DNA of 64,000 nt, taken from assembly GCA_019455065.1 (NCBI GenBank), contig JACFNC010000014.1, forward strand, positions 39,929 to 103,928, given 5' to 3'. Positions 8,362 to 14,976 of the stretch are shown piece by piece. Origin of the DNA: Rhodospirillales bacterium. Its GTDB lineage: Bacteria; Pseudomonadota; Alphaproteobacteria; Rhodospirillales; Magnetospirillaceae. How positions within the stretch are numbered: position 1 is the stretch's first letter; every line of letters begins with the position of its first letter. The notes under the pieces were generated by a model. It was given only the letters and a program-made list of their open reading frames with translations, did no database searches and had not been told where the DNA came from. The translations under genes and the position numbers were made by a program.

Positions 8362-8381
8362 CCACAGACTGTCACAAAGTA
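8362..8381 (+). promoter_or_regulatory. Operator candidate, copy B, upstream of ccmG
   Basis: CCACAGACTGTCACAAAGTA matches the element seen at 2451, 14198 and 16868: CACA repeated 10 bp apart, with an embedded ACAG-A-CTGT palindrome. A CATAGA sequence about 29 bp downstream could be the -10 element. It lies 73 bp before the ccmG ATG and would control the whole 8455-12464 operon. Confidence 0.5.
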
Positions 8382-8454
8382 CCGCCGTGCCGACGAACTT
8401 CAGTAACAGTCATAGACTGAAATTGCGGATATGAACAGCGATCGGGAGATTGCC

Positions 8455-9027
8455 ATGTCCGCCACGAGCGAAACCGAGATCGGCCACGCCCGCCCACGGT
8501 TCGGCGGCCTCGTCCCGGTGGCGGTCTTCGCGGTTCTTGCCGTGGTGTTCGCCGTGGGGCTGACCCTCAATCCGCGCGAGCTTCCTTCGGCGCTGATCGG
8601 CAAGCCGGTGCCGGAGTTCGCGCTGCCGCCGGTCCAGGGCCGCGCCGCCGGATTATCGACCGCCGATCTGCGCGGCGAGGTCTCGCTAGTCAATGTCTTC
8701 GCGTCGTGGTGCGCCGAGTGCAAGCGCGAGCATCCGTTCCTGATGGAACTGTCGCGCTCCGGAATCGTGCCGCTGCACGGGTTGAACTACAAGGACAAGC
8801 CCGCCGACGCGCAAGGCTGGCTCGACGGATTGGGCGATCCCTATGTGCGCACCGGCGCCGACCTCGACGGCCGCGTCGCCATCGATTTCGGCGTCTACGG
8901 CGTGCCCGAGACCTTCGTCATCGGCAAGGACGGCCGCATCGCCTACAAGCACATCGGCGCGATGACGCCCGAGATCTTCGACCGCGACATCCTGCCGCGC
9001 ATTCGCGAACTGCAGGCGGCGCGATGA
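8455..9027 (+). CDS. ccmG: Periplasmic thiol:disulfide oxidoreductase CcmG/DsbE
   Basis: CcmG is a membrane-tethered thioredoxin that keeps apocytochrome or CcmH thiols reduced. The 190-residue product has one N-terminal helix (about 19-38). A thioredoxin domain of the CcmG type follows, with VNVFASWCAECKREHP (Cys86, Cys89), LNYKDKPADAQGWL, and GVYGVPETFVIGKDGRIAYKHIG containing the cis-Pro. The ATG at 8455 has GGGAGA upstream, preferred to the ATG at 8431, which has no ribosome site. The stop overlaps the ccdA start. It lies well apart from ccmFH, and its promoter carries operator copy B. Confidence 0.92.
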   Translation: MSATSETEIGHARPRFGGLVPVAVFAVLAVVFAVGLTLNPRELPSALIGKPVPEFALPPVQGRAAGLSTADLRGEVSLVNVFASWCAECKREHPFLMELSRSGIVPLHGLNYKDKPADAQGWLDGLGDPYVRTGADLDGRVAIDFGVYGVPETFVIGKDGRIAYKHIGAMTPEIFDRDILPRIRELQAAR

Positions 9028-9773
9028 GCCTGGAACTCTCCGGCATCGCGATCTCCTCGGCCTTCCTGGCCGGCATGATCTCATTCCTGTCGCCCTGCGT
9101 GCTGCCGCTGGTGCCCGGCTACGTCTCCTACGTCGCCGGCCAGTCGCTCGAGGACATGCGGGCCGAGCGGCGCAGCCTGCGCGCCCGGCTCGACGCGCTG
9201 ATACTGGCCAGCTTCTTCGTCGCCGGCTTCTCGCTGATCTTCATCGCGCTGGGCGCCAGCGCCACGGCGCTGGGGCAGGCGCTGCAGTCGTGGCGCGGCG
9301 CCGCCAACCTCGTCGCCGGCTCGATCGTGACCCTGTTCGGGCTGCACATGCTCGGGCTGCTGCCGCTCGCCCGGCTGCAGCGCGAATGGCGCTTCGGCGC
9401 CGGCATCAAGGGTGGCCGGCCGGTCGGCGCGTTGGCACTGGGCGGCGCCTTCGCCTTCGGCTGGACGCCCTGCATCGGCCCGATCCTCGGCGCCATCCTC
9501 ACCCTCGGCGCCTCGACCCTGGGCGTCGCCTCGGGCGTGCAGTTGCTGGCGATCTATTCCGCCGGGCTGGCGGTACCGTTCCTGCTGGTGGCGCTGTTCA
9601 CCGACGCCTTCATGGCGCGGCTAGCCCCTTTCCGCCGCCTCGGCCGCATCGCCCACCTCGCCGCCGGCGGCCTGCTGGTCGCGGTCGGCATCGCCATGGC
9701 GACCGGCTGGCTCGCCAGCATCGGCACCTGGCTATTGCTGCGCTTCCCCGGCTTCCAGGAGATTCTGCTGTGA
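9024..9773 (+). CDS. ccdA: Cytochrome c biogenesis / thiol-transfer membrane protein CcdA
   Basis: CcdA carries reducing equivalents from cytoplasmic thioredoxin across the membrane to CcmG-like acceptors. The 249 residues form six membrane helices with the two conserved redox cysteines in SFLSPCVLPLVPGY (Cys25) and FGWTPCIGPILG (about residue 150). The length fits the short DsbD-type family without periplasmic domains. The ATG overlaps the ccmG stop and its own stop overlaps the next GTG start, so ccmG, ccdA and the cytochrome c gene are translationally coupled. Confidence 0.94.
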   Translation: MSLELSGIAISSAFLAGMISFLSPCVLPLVPGYVSYVAGQSLEDMRAERRSLRARLDALILASFFVAGFSLIFIALGASATALGQALQSWRGAANLVAGSIVTLFGLHMLGLLPLARLQREWRFGAGIKGGRPVGALALGGAFAFGWTPCIGPILGAILTLGASTLGVASGVQLLAIYSAGLAVPFLLVALFTDAFMARLAPFRRLGRIAHLAAGGLLVAVGIAMATGWLASIGTWLLLRFPGFQEILL

Positions 9774-10099
9774 AGGCGCTGATACTCGTCGCGGCGCTCG
9801 CTGCCGCCCCCGCCGCGGCCGCCGACCACGGCGCCGCCATCTACGACCGCGCCTGCGCCGTCTGCCACGGCTACGACGGCACCGGCGCCATGCCCGGCGT
9901 CGCCGACCTTACCGATCCCGCCGGCGCCCTTGCCAAGTCCGATGCCGAGCTGATGCGCAGCCTGCGCGACGGCGTCGAAGGCGATGCCGCCGCCATGCCG
10001 CCGCGCGGCGGCGACGATTCCCTGACCGACGGCGACCTCGCCGCCGTCCTCGCCCATATCCGCGCCGCCTTTGGCGGCTCGCAAGGAGACAAGCCATGA
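9770..10099 (+). CDS. Small periplasmic monoheme cytochrome c
   Basis: This 109-residue class I cytochrome c starts at GTG 9770, overlapping the ccdA stop. The signal peptide is VKALILVAALAAAPAAAA. The heme site is YDRACAVCHGYDGTG, and the axial Met is likely in DAAAMPPRGGDDSLTD. The stop overlaps the ATG of the beta-propeller gene. A single-heme soluble carrier within a thiol-redox operon could pass electrons to or from the beta-propeller protein, which is inference from coupling. Confidence 0.88.
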   Translation: MKALILVAALAAAPAAAADHGAAIYDRACAVCHGYDGTGAMPGVADLTDPAGALAKSDAELMRSLRDGVEGDAAAMPPRGGDDSLTDGDLAAVLAHIRAAFGGSQGDKP

Positions 10100-11070
10100 C
10101 CCGCCCGTTCCTCGCCGCCCTGGCCGCCGGCCTCATGACCTCGGCCGCCGCCCTGGCCGAGCCCACCGTCTACGTCGCCGGCGGCACCTCGAACGAGGTC
10201 TTCGTCGTCGACGCCGCCACCGACCAGGTGGTGGAATCCTTCCCCGGCTTCGCCAACGCCCACGGCCTGGTGGCGACGCCGGACGGTGAATACGTCGTCG
10301 CCGGCAGCCTGAAAGAGGACCCGAAGGCCGACAAGGCCGAGAACAGCGGCCTGTACATCCTGCATCCGGCGCACGGCCACGTGATGTCGGTGATTCCGGT
10401 CGCCGGCATGACTCACCACCAGGCGATCACCCCCGACGGCCGCTGGGTGCTGTCGACCCACATGACCCGCGGCGCCGTCTCGGTGATGGACATGCAGAGC
10501 GGCGAGATCGTCGCCACGGTGAGCACCGGCCCCGGCCCCAACTACACGCTTGTCAGCGCCGACGGCAGTACCGCCTTCGTCTCCAACAGCGGCAACGGCA
10601 CGATCAGCGAGATCGCCGTCGCCGACTGGTCGGTGCGCCGCACGCTGGAGGCCGGTCCGGCGCCCGAGCACATGGTGTTCGCGCCCGACGAGCAGACCAT
10701 CTTCGTGACCAATCCGCGCGGCGGCACCGTCTCGGCGGTGTCGGTGGCCGGCGGCGCGGTGGCGCGGTCGTATCAGGTCGGCCCCGACGTGCACGGGCTC
10801 GACATTTCCGACGACGGCAAGACGCTGTTCGTGACCTCGAAAAAGGACCAGAAGCTCACCGCCATCGACATCGCCAGCGATGCCCGCCGCAGCCTGGCGC
10901 TCGAACCGTCGCCGTATCACCTGACGGCGATCCGCGGCACCGGCAAGCTCTACGTCTCGTCGAGCAAGGCGCCGACGCTCTGGATCGTCGACCAGGCCGA
11001 CCTGTCGCTGAAGGGCGAGATCGCCATTCGCGGCGAGGGCCATCAGATGTCGATCGTCTCGGCGCAGTAG
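10096..11070 (+). CDS. Periplasmic YVTN-type beta-propeller protein
   Basis: The 324-residue protein has a signal peptide (about 1-20). It carries repeated blade signatures of the YVTN/40-residue class (VYVAGGTSNEVFVVDAATDQVVESF, AFVSNSGNGTISEIAVAD, IFVTNPRGGTVSAVSVAGG, LFVTSKKDQKLTAIDI), forming about seven blades. Such proteins resemble the propellers of nitrite reductase NirS/NirN and of surface proteins but lack a heme domain here. No catalytic residues could be assigned. It is coupled by ATGA overlap to a cytochrome c, and DsbA-like genes follow, so a scaffold or electron-partner role is likely. Confidence 0.85.
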   Translation: MTRPFLAALAAGLMTSAAALAEPTVYVAGGTSNEVFVVDAATDQVVESFPGFANAHGLVATPDGEYVVAGSLKEDPKADKAENSGLYILHPAHGHVMSVIPVAGMTHHQAITPDGRWVLSTHMTRGAVSVMDMQSGEIVATVSTGPGPNYTLVSADGSTAFVSNSGNGTISEIAVADWSVRRTLEAGPAPEHMVFAPDEQTIFVTNPRGGTVSAVSVAGGAVARSYQVGPDVHGLDISDDGKTLFVTSKKDQKLTAIDIASDARRSLALEPSPYHLTAIRGTGKLYVSSSKAPTLWIVDQADLSLKGEIAIRGEGHQMSIVSAQ

Positions 11071-11080
11071 GAGAGCGGCC

Positions 11081-11713
11081 ATGGCCATCGCGATCACGCG
11101 CCGCCGCGTGCTCGGGCTCGCCGCCGCCGCGGCAGCGGCGGGCGCGATGCCTGCCTTGGCCGCGCCGGAGGCGGTAGCGGCCAACGCCGCCGCCCTTTAC
11201 GACGACCCCGACGCGCCGGTCGGCGGCAATCCCGACGGCGACGTCACCCTGGTCGAGTTCTTCGACTACCGCTGCGGCGCCTGCAAGGCGGTGGCGCCGA
11301 CGATCACCCGCCTGCTCGCCGAGGACGGCAACATCCGCCTGGTCTACAAGGAGTGGCCGATCATCGGCCATTTCTCGCGCTCGGCCGCCGAAGCGGCGCT
11401 GGCCGCCGACCGGCTCGGGCGCTACGTGCCGCTGCACGAGGCGCTGATGGGCCATCCCGGGTTGCCCTATCCGGGCAAAGTCATGGAACTGGCCGAGAGC
11501 GTCGGCGTCGCCCCAGACGTGCTGAAACGAACGATGGCCGCCGAGGCGCCGCGCATCGCGGCGGCGATCGAGCGCAATCTCGACCTGGCGCGCCGGCTCG
11601 CCCTGCCCGGCACGCCGGCCTTCGTGATCGGCGGCGAGATCGTGCTCGGCAGCAAGGATCTCGCCAGCCTCAAGCGCCTCGTCGACGACGCCCGGCGCAA
11701 GACGATCGGCTGA
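11081..11713 (+). CDS. DsbA-family thiol oxidoreductase, Tat-type signal
   Basis: The 210-residue periplasmic protein opens with ITRRRVLGLAAAAAAAGAMPALA, a twin-arginine-like signal. The DsbA/thioredoxin domain has VEFFDYRCGACKAVAP (CGAC active site), a helical insert, and GTPAFVIGGEIVLG with the cis-Pro. It belongs to the Com1/ScsC-like class, not classical E. coli DsbA. A paralogue follows 16 bp downstream. With CcmG and CcdA in the same operon, it may act as a disulfide isomerase or reductase kept reduced by CcdA; the direction of thiol exchange is not readable from sequence. Confidence 0.87.
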   Translation: MAIAITRRRVLGLAAAAAAAGAMPALAAPEAVAANAAALYDDPDAPVGGNPDGDVTLVEFFDYRCGACKAVAPTITRLLAEDGNIRLVYKEWPIIGHFSRSAAEAALAADRLGRYVPLHEALMGHPGLPYPGKVMELAESVGVAPDVLKRTMAAEAPRIAAAIERNLDLARRLALPGTPAFVIGGEIVLGSKDLASLKRLVDDARRKTIG

Positions 11714-11729
11714 ACGAAAGGGAGGAGAC

Positions 11730-12464
11730 ATGCGCCTGAAATTCTGGTTTCCGGTGATCGTCCTGCTGATCGCGGCGACGCCGGCGGCCGCCGCCGAGCC
11801 GCTGACCGAGGACGACGTCGCCGACATCGTCGAGCGCACCTTGCGCGACAAGCCGGAACTGGTGCTGGAGGCGATCGAGGAACTGCAGCGCCGCGACATC
11901 GCGGCCACCGAGCGGCGGGTGATCGCCGAACGCGCCGCCGAGATCTTCGACGATCCCGCGGCACCGGTCGGCGGCAACCCGCAGGGCGACATCGCCCTGG
12001 TCGAGTTCTTCGACTACCGCTGCGGCTACTGCAAGCGCGTGCATCCGGTGATCGAGAAGCTGCTGGCCGAGGACGGCAACATCCGCTTCGTCTACAAGGA
12101 ATTCCCGATCCTCGGGCCGGACAGCGACTATGCCGCCCGCGCGGCACTGGCCTCGCGGCCGCAGGGCAAGTACCAGGCGTTCAGCGACGCGCTGATGTCG
12201 GCGCGCGGCAATCTCGACCAGGCGCGGGTGCACGCGATCGCCGCCGAGGTCGGACTCGACCTTGCCGAGTTGAAGCAAACGATGACCGCGCAACGCACCG
12301 AGATCGACAAGGCGATCGCCCTCAATCACGACCTCGCCCGCGACCTTGCCATCAACGGCACCCCGGCGTTCGTCCTGGGCGAGACCGTGGTGCGCGGCGC
12401 CGTCGATTACGACACGATCAAGCGGCTGGTCGCGGAGACGCGGGCCAAGCAGCAACGGCAATGA
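11730..12464 (+). CDS. DsbA-family thiol oxidoreductase, ScsC/Com1-like
   Basis: The 244-residue protein has a Sec signal (about 1-21), an N-terminal helical segment (about 25-75, LTEDDVADIVERTLRDKPELVLEA), and a DsbA domain with VEFFDYRCGYCKRVHP and GTPAFVLGETVVRG. N-terminal helices of this kind drive oligomerisation in ScsC isomerases, so an oligomeric isomerase is possible. It shares the VGGNPxGD...LVEFFDYRCG core with the preceding gene, so the pair arose by duplication. It ends 4 bp before the convergent SHOCT gene. Confidence 0.87.
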   Translation: MRLKFWFPVIVLLIAATPAAAAEPLTEDDVADIVERTLRDKPELVLEAIEELQRRDIAATERRVIAERAAEIFDDPAAPVGGNPQGDIALVEFFDYRCGYCKRVHPVIEKLLAEDGNIRFVYKEFPILGPDSDYAARAALASRPQGKYQAFSDALMSARGNLDQARVHAIAAEVGLDLAELKQTMTAQRTEIDKAIALNHDLARDLAINGTPAFVLGETVVRGAVDYDTIKRLVAETRAKQQRQ

Positions 12465-12468
12465 CCGC

Positions 12469-12705
12469 TCAGCGGCCGAGATCCTTCTTCTTCTGCAGGA
12501 ACTCGTCGCGGTCGATTTCGCCGTTGGCGTAGCGCTCCTCGAGCCGCGCCAACGCCGACGACCCGGTCGCGCGTGCCCCGTCGTGTCCGAGGGCGCGGAC
12601 CACCAGGACCGCGCCCCCGATCACCAGCGCCAACAGGATCAGCCAGCCCAGGCCGTGGAACATCAGCCCCTCCGGGCCGTGCATGTAGCCGTATCCGCCG
12701 TACAT
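12469..12705 (-). CDS. Small SHOCT-domain membrane protein (copy 1)
   Basis: The 78-residue protein starts MYGGYGYMHGPEG, has one membrane helix (about 19-40), and ends in a SHOCT motif (ALARLEERYANGEIDRDEFLQKKKDL). SHOCT is a short C-terminal domain thought to aid oligomer assembly. The ATG follows the stop of the Met-rich gene by one base (TGAGATG), so the pair is coupled. A longer in-frame start exists but overlaps the upstream gene. The same gene pair recurs at 13308-14087. Confidence 0.82.
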   Translation of the reverse strand: MYGGYGYMHGPEGLMFHGLGWLILLALVIGGAVLVVRALGHDGARATGSSALARLEERYANGEIDRDEFLQKKKDLGR

Positions 12706-12706
12706 C

Positions 12707-13207
12707 TCAGTCGATGCGCTGCGGCCGGCCGGTGTCCTTGTCGAAGGCCAGCTTGTCGACGACGGCACCGTCCTGGGTGACGATCTCGGCGACGATGGCG
12801 TCCTGCTGCTCGGTGACCGCGCCGATCTTCAGCCGCTCGTTGCCCATCATCGCCAGATGGCGCTGCAGCCGCTGGGTGACCGCGTCGGTGGTCAGCGGCT
12901 CGGCGGTCTGCCAGCCCATGCCGGGACCGCCGCCCCAGCCCTGCATCATTCCCGGTCCCATGCCCGTGCCGGGGCCGCCGCCCCAGCCCTGCATCATCCC
13001 GGGTCCCATGCCCCAACCGGGACCGCCGCCCCAGCCCTGCATCATTCCCGGTCCCATGCCCATGCCGGGGCCGCCGCCCCAGCCCTGCATCATCGGGCAA
13101 GGCCCCCAACCGGCGCCGGCGCCGCCCTGCGGGCCATGCGCCAGCGCCGTGCCGCCAATCGTCAGCGCGATGGCTGCCGAAGACGCCAGTACGAGGAATT
13201 TGTTCAT
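12707..13207 (-). CDS. Exported Met/Gly-rich repeat protein with conserved C-terminal domain (copy 1)
   Basis: The 166-residue exported protein has a signal peptide of about 23 residues. A low-complexity region (39-99) follows, made of three full 16-residue repeats and one partial repeat of MMQGWGGGPGxGMGPG. The C-terminal domain (about 103-166) contains AVTQRLQRHLAMMGNERLKIG and GAVVDKLAFDKDTG. The C-terminal domain is homologous to that of the gene at 13566-14087. Met-rich repeats of this kind can bind Cu(I) or Ag(I), as in copper-tolerance proteins; that role is inferred. The family was not recognised. Confidence 0.78.
   Translation of the reverse strand: MNKFLVLASSAAIALTIGGTALAHGPQGGAGAGWGPCPMMQGWGGGPGMGMGPGMMQGWGGGPGWGMGPGMMQGWGGGPGTGMGPGMMQGWGGGPGMGWQTAEPLTTDAVTQRLQRHLAMMGNERLKIGAVTEQQDAIVAEIVTQDGAVVDKLAFDKDTGRPQRID
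12911..13093 (-). repeat. In-frame 48-bp tandem repeat, about 3.7 copies
   Basis: Three complete 48-bp units and one partial unit encode the MMQGWGGGPGxGMGPG repeats of the Met-rich protein. Units differ at the 11th residue (Met, Trp, Thr) and by silent changes, so they are not a recent assembly artefact. Copy number is likely to vary between strains. Confidence 0.85.
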
Positions 13208-13307
13208 GACAGTCCTCCTGTTCGCGTCGTCAAGGCGAATACTAGCATCCGCGGCGCCTTCTTCTTAGCTAGGCATCGGCATCATCCAAGCGGATGAGGC
13301 CTTTTCA

Positions 13308-13544
13308 TCATCGAGACAGGTCCTGGCGCCGCTGCAGGAACTCGTCGCGGCCGATCTCGCCGTTGGCGTAGCGGGTCTCCAGCGCCGCCAAAGCCCCGCC
13401 GCCGCGCCGGACGCCGCCGGCGGCGAGCCGGACGATCACCACGATGCCGAGTACGAGAAGTCCGATCCACAGCAGCGACATCGCGCCGTGCATCGCCATC
13501 GGCCAGAACCAGCCGTCGCCGAAATAGCCCATGTGGTTCCACAT
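13308..13544 (-). CDS. Small SHOCT-domain membrane protein (copy 2)
   Basis: The 78-residue paralogue of the 12469-12705 product has an aromatic/Met N-terminus (MWNHMGYFGDGWFWPMAMHG), one membrane helix (about 22-42), and the SHOCT motif ALAALETRYANGEIGRDEFLQRRQDL. It follows the second Met-rich gene by 21 bp. The Met and His residues before the helix would face the periplasm, which fits a metal-related membrane partner; this is inference. Confidence 0.83.
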   Translation of the reverse strand: MWNHMGYFGDGWFWPMAMHGAMSLLWIGLLVLGIVVIVRLAAGGVRRGGGALAALETRYANGEIGRDEFLQRRQDLSR

Positions 13545-13565
13545 GACGACCTCCTGTGCTCGGGA

Positions 13566-14087
13566 TCAGTCGACGCGCTTGCGCGTATGGGTGCGGGGAT
13601 CGATGGCGAACTTGTCGACCACGGCCCCCTCGGCGCGGGTGACGATGGTGGCGACGATGGTGCCGTCGTCCTGGGCGGCGACGTCGCCGACCTTCAGGCG
13701 CTCGTTGCCGGTCATCGCGACGTGGCCTTCGAGATGCTGGCGCACGGTGTCCGGCGTCAGCTCGGCCGTCTGCTCCATGTCGGGACACGGCATCGCGCCC
13801 GCGCCGCCGCCCATCATGCCCATCATCGGTATGCCGCCGCCCATGCCGCCGCCCATGCCGCCCATGTGCTGCATCATCTGCTGCATCATCTGCGGGTTCA
13901 TCATGCCGGCCATCATCCCCATCATGCCGCCGGGGGCGGCGCCGTCGGGATGGTGCTGGGCGTGCATCTCGGCCGCATTCGCCGTCGGCTCGGCCGCGGC
14001 TTCCGGCGCCTGCATCTGAGCCGCCGCCGTTCCGGCGACGATCACGGCGAGAGCCGTCGTGGCGGCGGCGATCCGGATTTTGTTCAT
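13566..14087 (-). CDS. Exported Met-rich protein with conserved C-terminal domain (copy 2)
   Basis: The 173-residue exported protein has a signal peptide (about 1-23) and a middle segment (45-95) extremely rich in Met and Gly (GGMMGMMAGMMNPQMMQQMM). The C-terminal domain aligns with that of the 12707-13207 product (VRQHLEGHVAMTGNERLKVG, GAVVDKFAID). The start at 14087 has GAGG 9 bp upstream; the ATG at 14096 has no space for a ribosome site. Here the Met-rich part is irregular, whereas copy 1 has clean tandem repeats. It is divergent from the response regulator gene. Confidence 0.78.
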   Translation of the reverse strand: MNKIRIAAATTALAVIVAGTAAAQMQAPEAAAEPTANAAEMHAQHHPDGAAPGGMMGMMAGMMNPQMMQQMMQHMGGMGGGMGGGIPMMGMMGGGAGAMPCPDMEQTAELTPDTVRQHLEGHVAMTGNERLKVGDVAAQDDGTIVATIVTRAEGAVVDKFAIDPRTHTRKRVD

Positions 14088-14197
14088 GGTCGGCATCCTC
14101 TGGTTCGTTCGATGCCTTCATTCCACACCGCATTTGTCACCGGCGTGCGTCCGGAACCCGGAAAAGTGCAACCGTTTGCGACTGGGGCCGCGGCCCG

Positions 14198-14217
14198 CCA
14201 CAGTCCGTCACAAATTT
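14198..14217 (+). promoter_or_regulatory. Operator candidate, copy C, upstream of the response regulator gene
   Basis: CCACAGTCCGTCACAAATTT lies 39 bp before the response regulator ATG, with TATCAT about 27 bp downstream as a possible -10. It shares the CACA-N6-CACA pattern of copies A, B and D. Its position in the divergent region between the Met-rich gene and the regulator suggests autoregulation. A further half-match (TTTGTCACC) lies near 14133-14141. Confidence 0.5.
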
Positions 14218-14256
14218 CGCCGATGCAGGCGCCGACGCGCGCGCTATCATCCGGCC

Positions 14257-14976
14257 ATGGACAACGCCCCCCACATCCTGGTCGTCGACGACAATCGCGA
14301 CATCCGCGACCTGCTCGGCAAGTTCCTGGTCAAGCACGGCTTCCGCGTCACCACCGCCGCCGACGGCCGCGAGATGTGGCGCAAGCTGGAGGCGGCGCGC
14401 ATCGATCTGATCGTGCTCGACCTGATGCTGCCCGGCGAGGACGGCCTGACGCTGTGCCGCAACCTGCGCGCCAAGTCGAGCCTGCCGGTGGTGATGCTGA
14501 CCGCGATGGGCGAGGAGACCGACCGCATCGTCGGCCTGGAGATGGGCGCCGACGACTACGTCCCGAAGCCGTTCAACCCGCGCGAACTGATGGCCCGCAT
14601 CAAGGCGGTGCTGCGCCGGACCCAAGGCGGCGGCCAGCCCGAGCAGCCGAGCGACGGCACCGTCTACCGCTTCGCCGACTGGCGCTTCGATGCCAGCCGG
14701 CGCGAGCTCGCCGGCGAGGACGGCGTCGCGGTGCCGTTGTCCACCGGCGAGTTCGAACTGCTGCTGGCGCTGGTCCAGCGCCCCGGCCGGGTGCTCAACC
14801 GCGACCAGCTCCTCGATCTGGCGCGCGGCCGCTCGGCGACGCCGTTCGACCGCAGCATCGACACCCAGATCAGCCGCCTGCGCCGCAAGATCGAGCCCGA
14901 CCAGAAGAACCCGCAGCTCATCAAGACGGTGTGGGGCGAAGGCTACGTCTTCACGCCGCAGGTCGTGCGCGAATGA
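14257..14976 (+). CDS. OmpR/PhoB-family response regulator
   Basis: The 239-residue DNA-binding regulator has a receiver domain (about 5-118) with the acidic pair VDDN, phospho-acceptor Asp55 in LIVLDLMLPGEDG, and Lys104 in VPKPFNP. A winged-helix effector (about 140-235) contains FELLLALVQRPGRVLNRDQLL and SIDTQISRLRRKIEPD. The stop overlaps the kinase ATG. OmpR-type regulators bind direct repeats about one helical turn apart, matching the four 10-bp-spaced elements in this region, so it is the best candidate for their binding protein. The signal is probably metal or envelope redox stress, which is inference. Confidence 0.93.
   Translation: MDNAPHILVVDDNRDIRDLLGKFLVKHGFRVTTAADGREMWRKLEAARIDLIVLDLMLPGEDGLTLCRNLRAKSSLPVVMLTAMGEETDRIVGLEMGADDYVPKPFNPRELMARIKAVLRRTQGGGQPEQPSDGTVYRFADWRFDASRRELAGEDGVAVPLSTGEFELLLALVQRPGRVLNRDQLLDLARGRSATPFDRSIDTQISRLRRKIEPDQKNPQLIKTVWGEGYVFTPQVVRE

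Noticed and set aside
12911..13093. Possible CRISPR array in the repeated region
   Set aside because: The repeats are contiguous, in frame and without spacers, and encode Met/Gly repeats of an exported protein. No CRISPR array was seen in the window.
14122..14145. A fifth operator copy (CACACCGCATTTGTCACC)
   Set aside because: The second half matches, but the first CACA is 14 bp away instead of 10, so it was kept only as a possible half-site.
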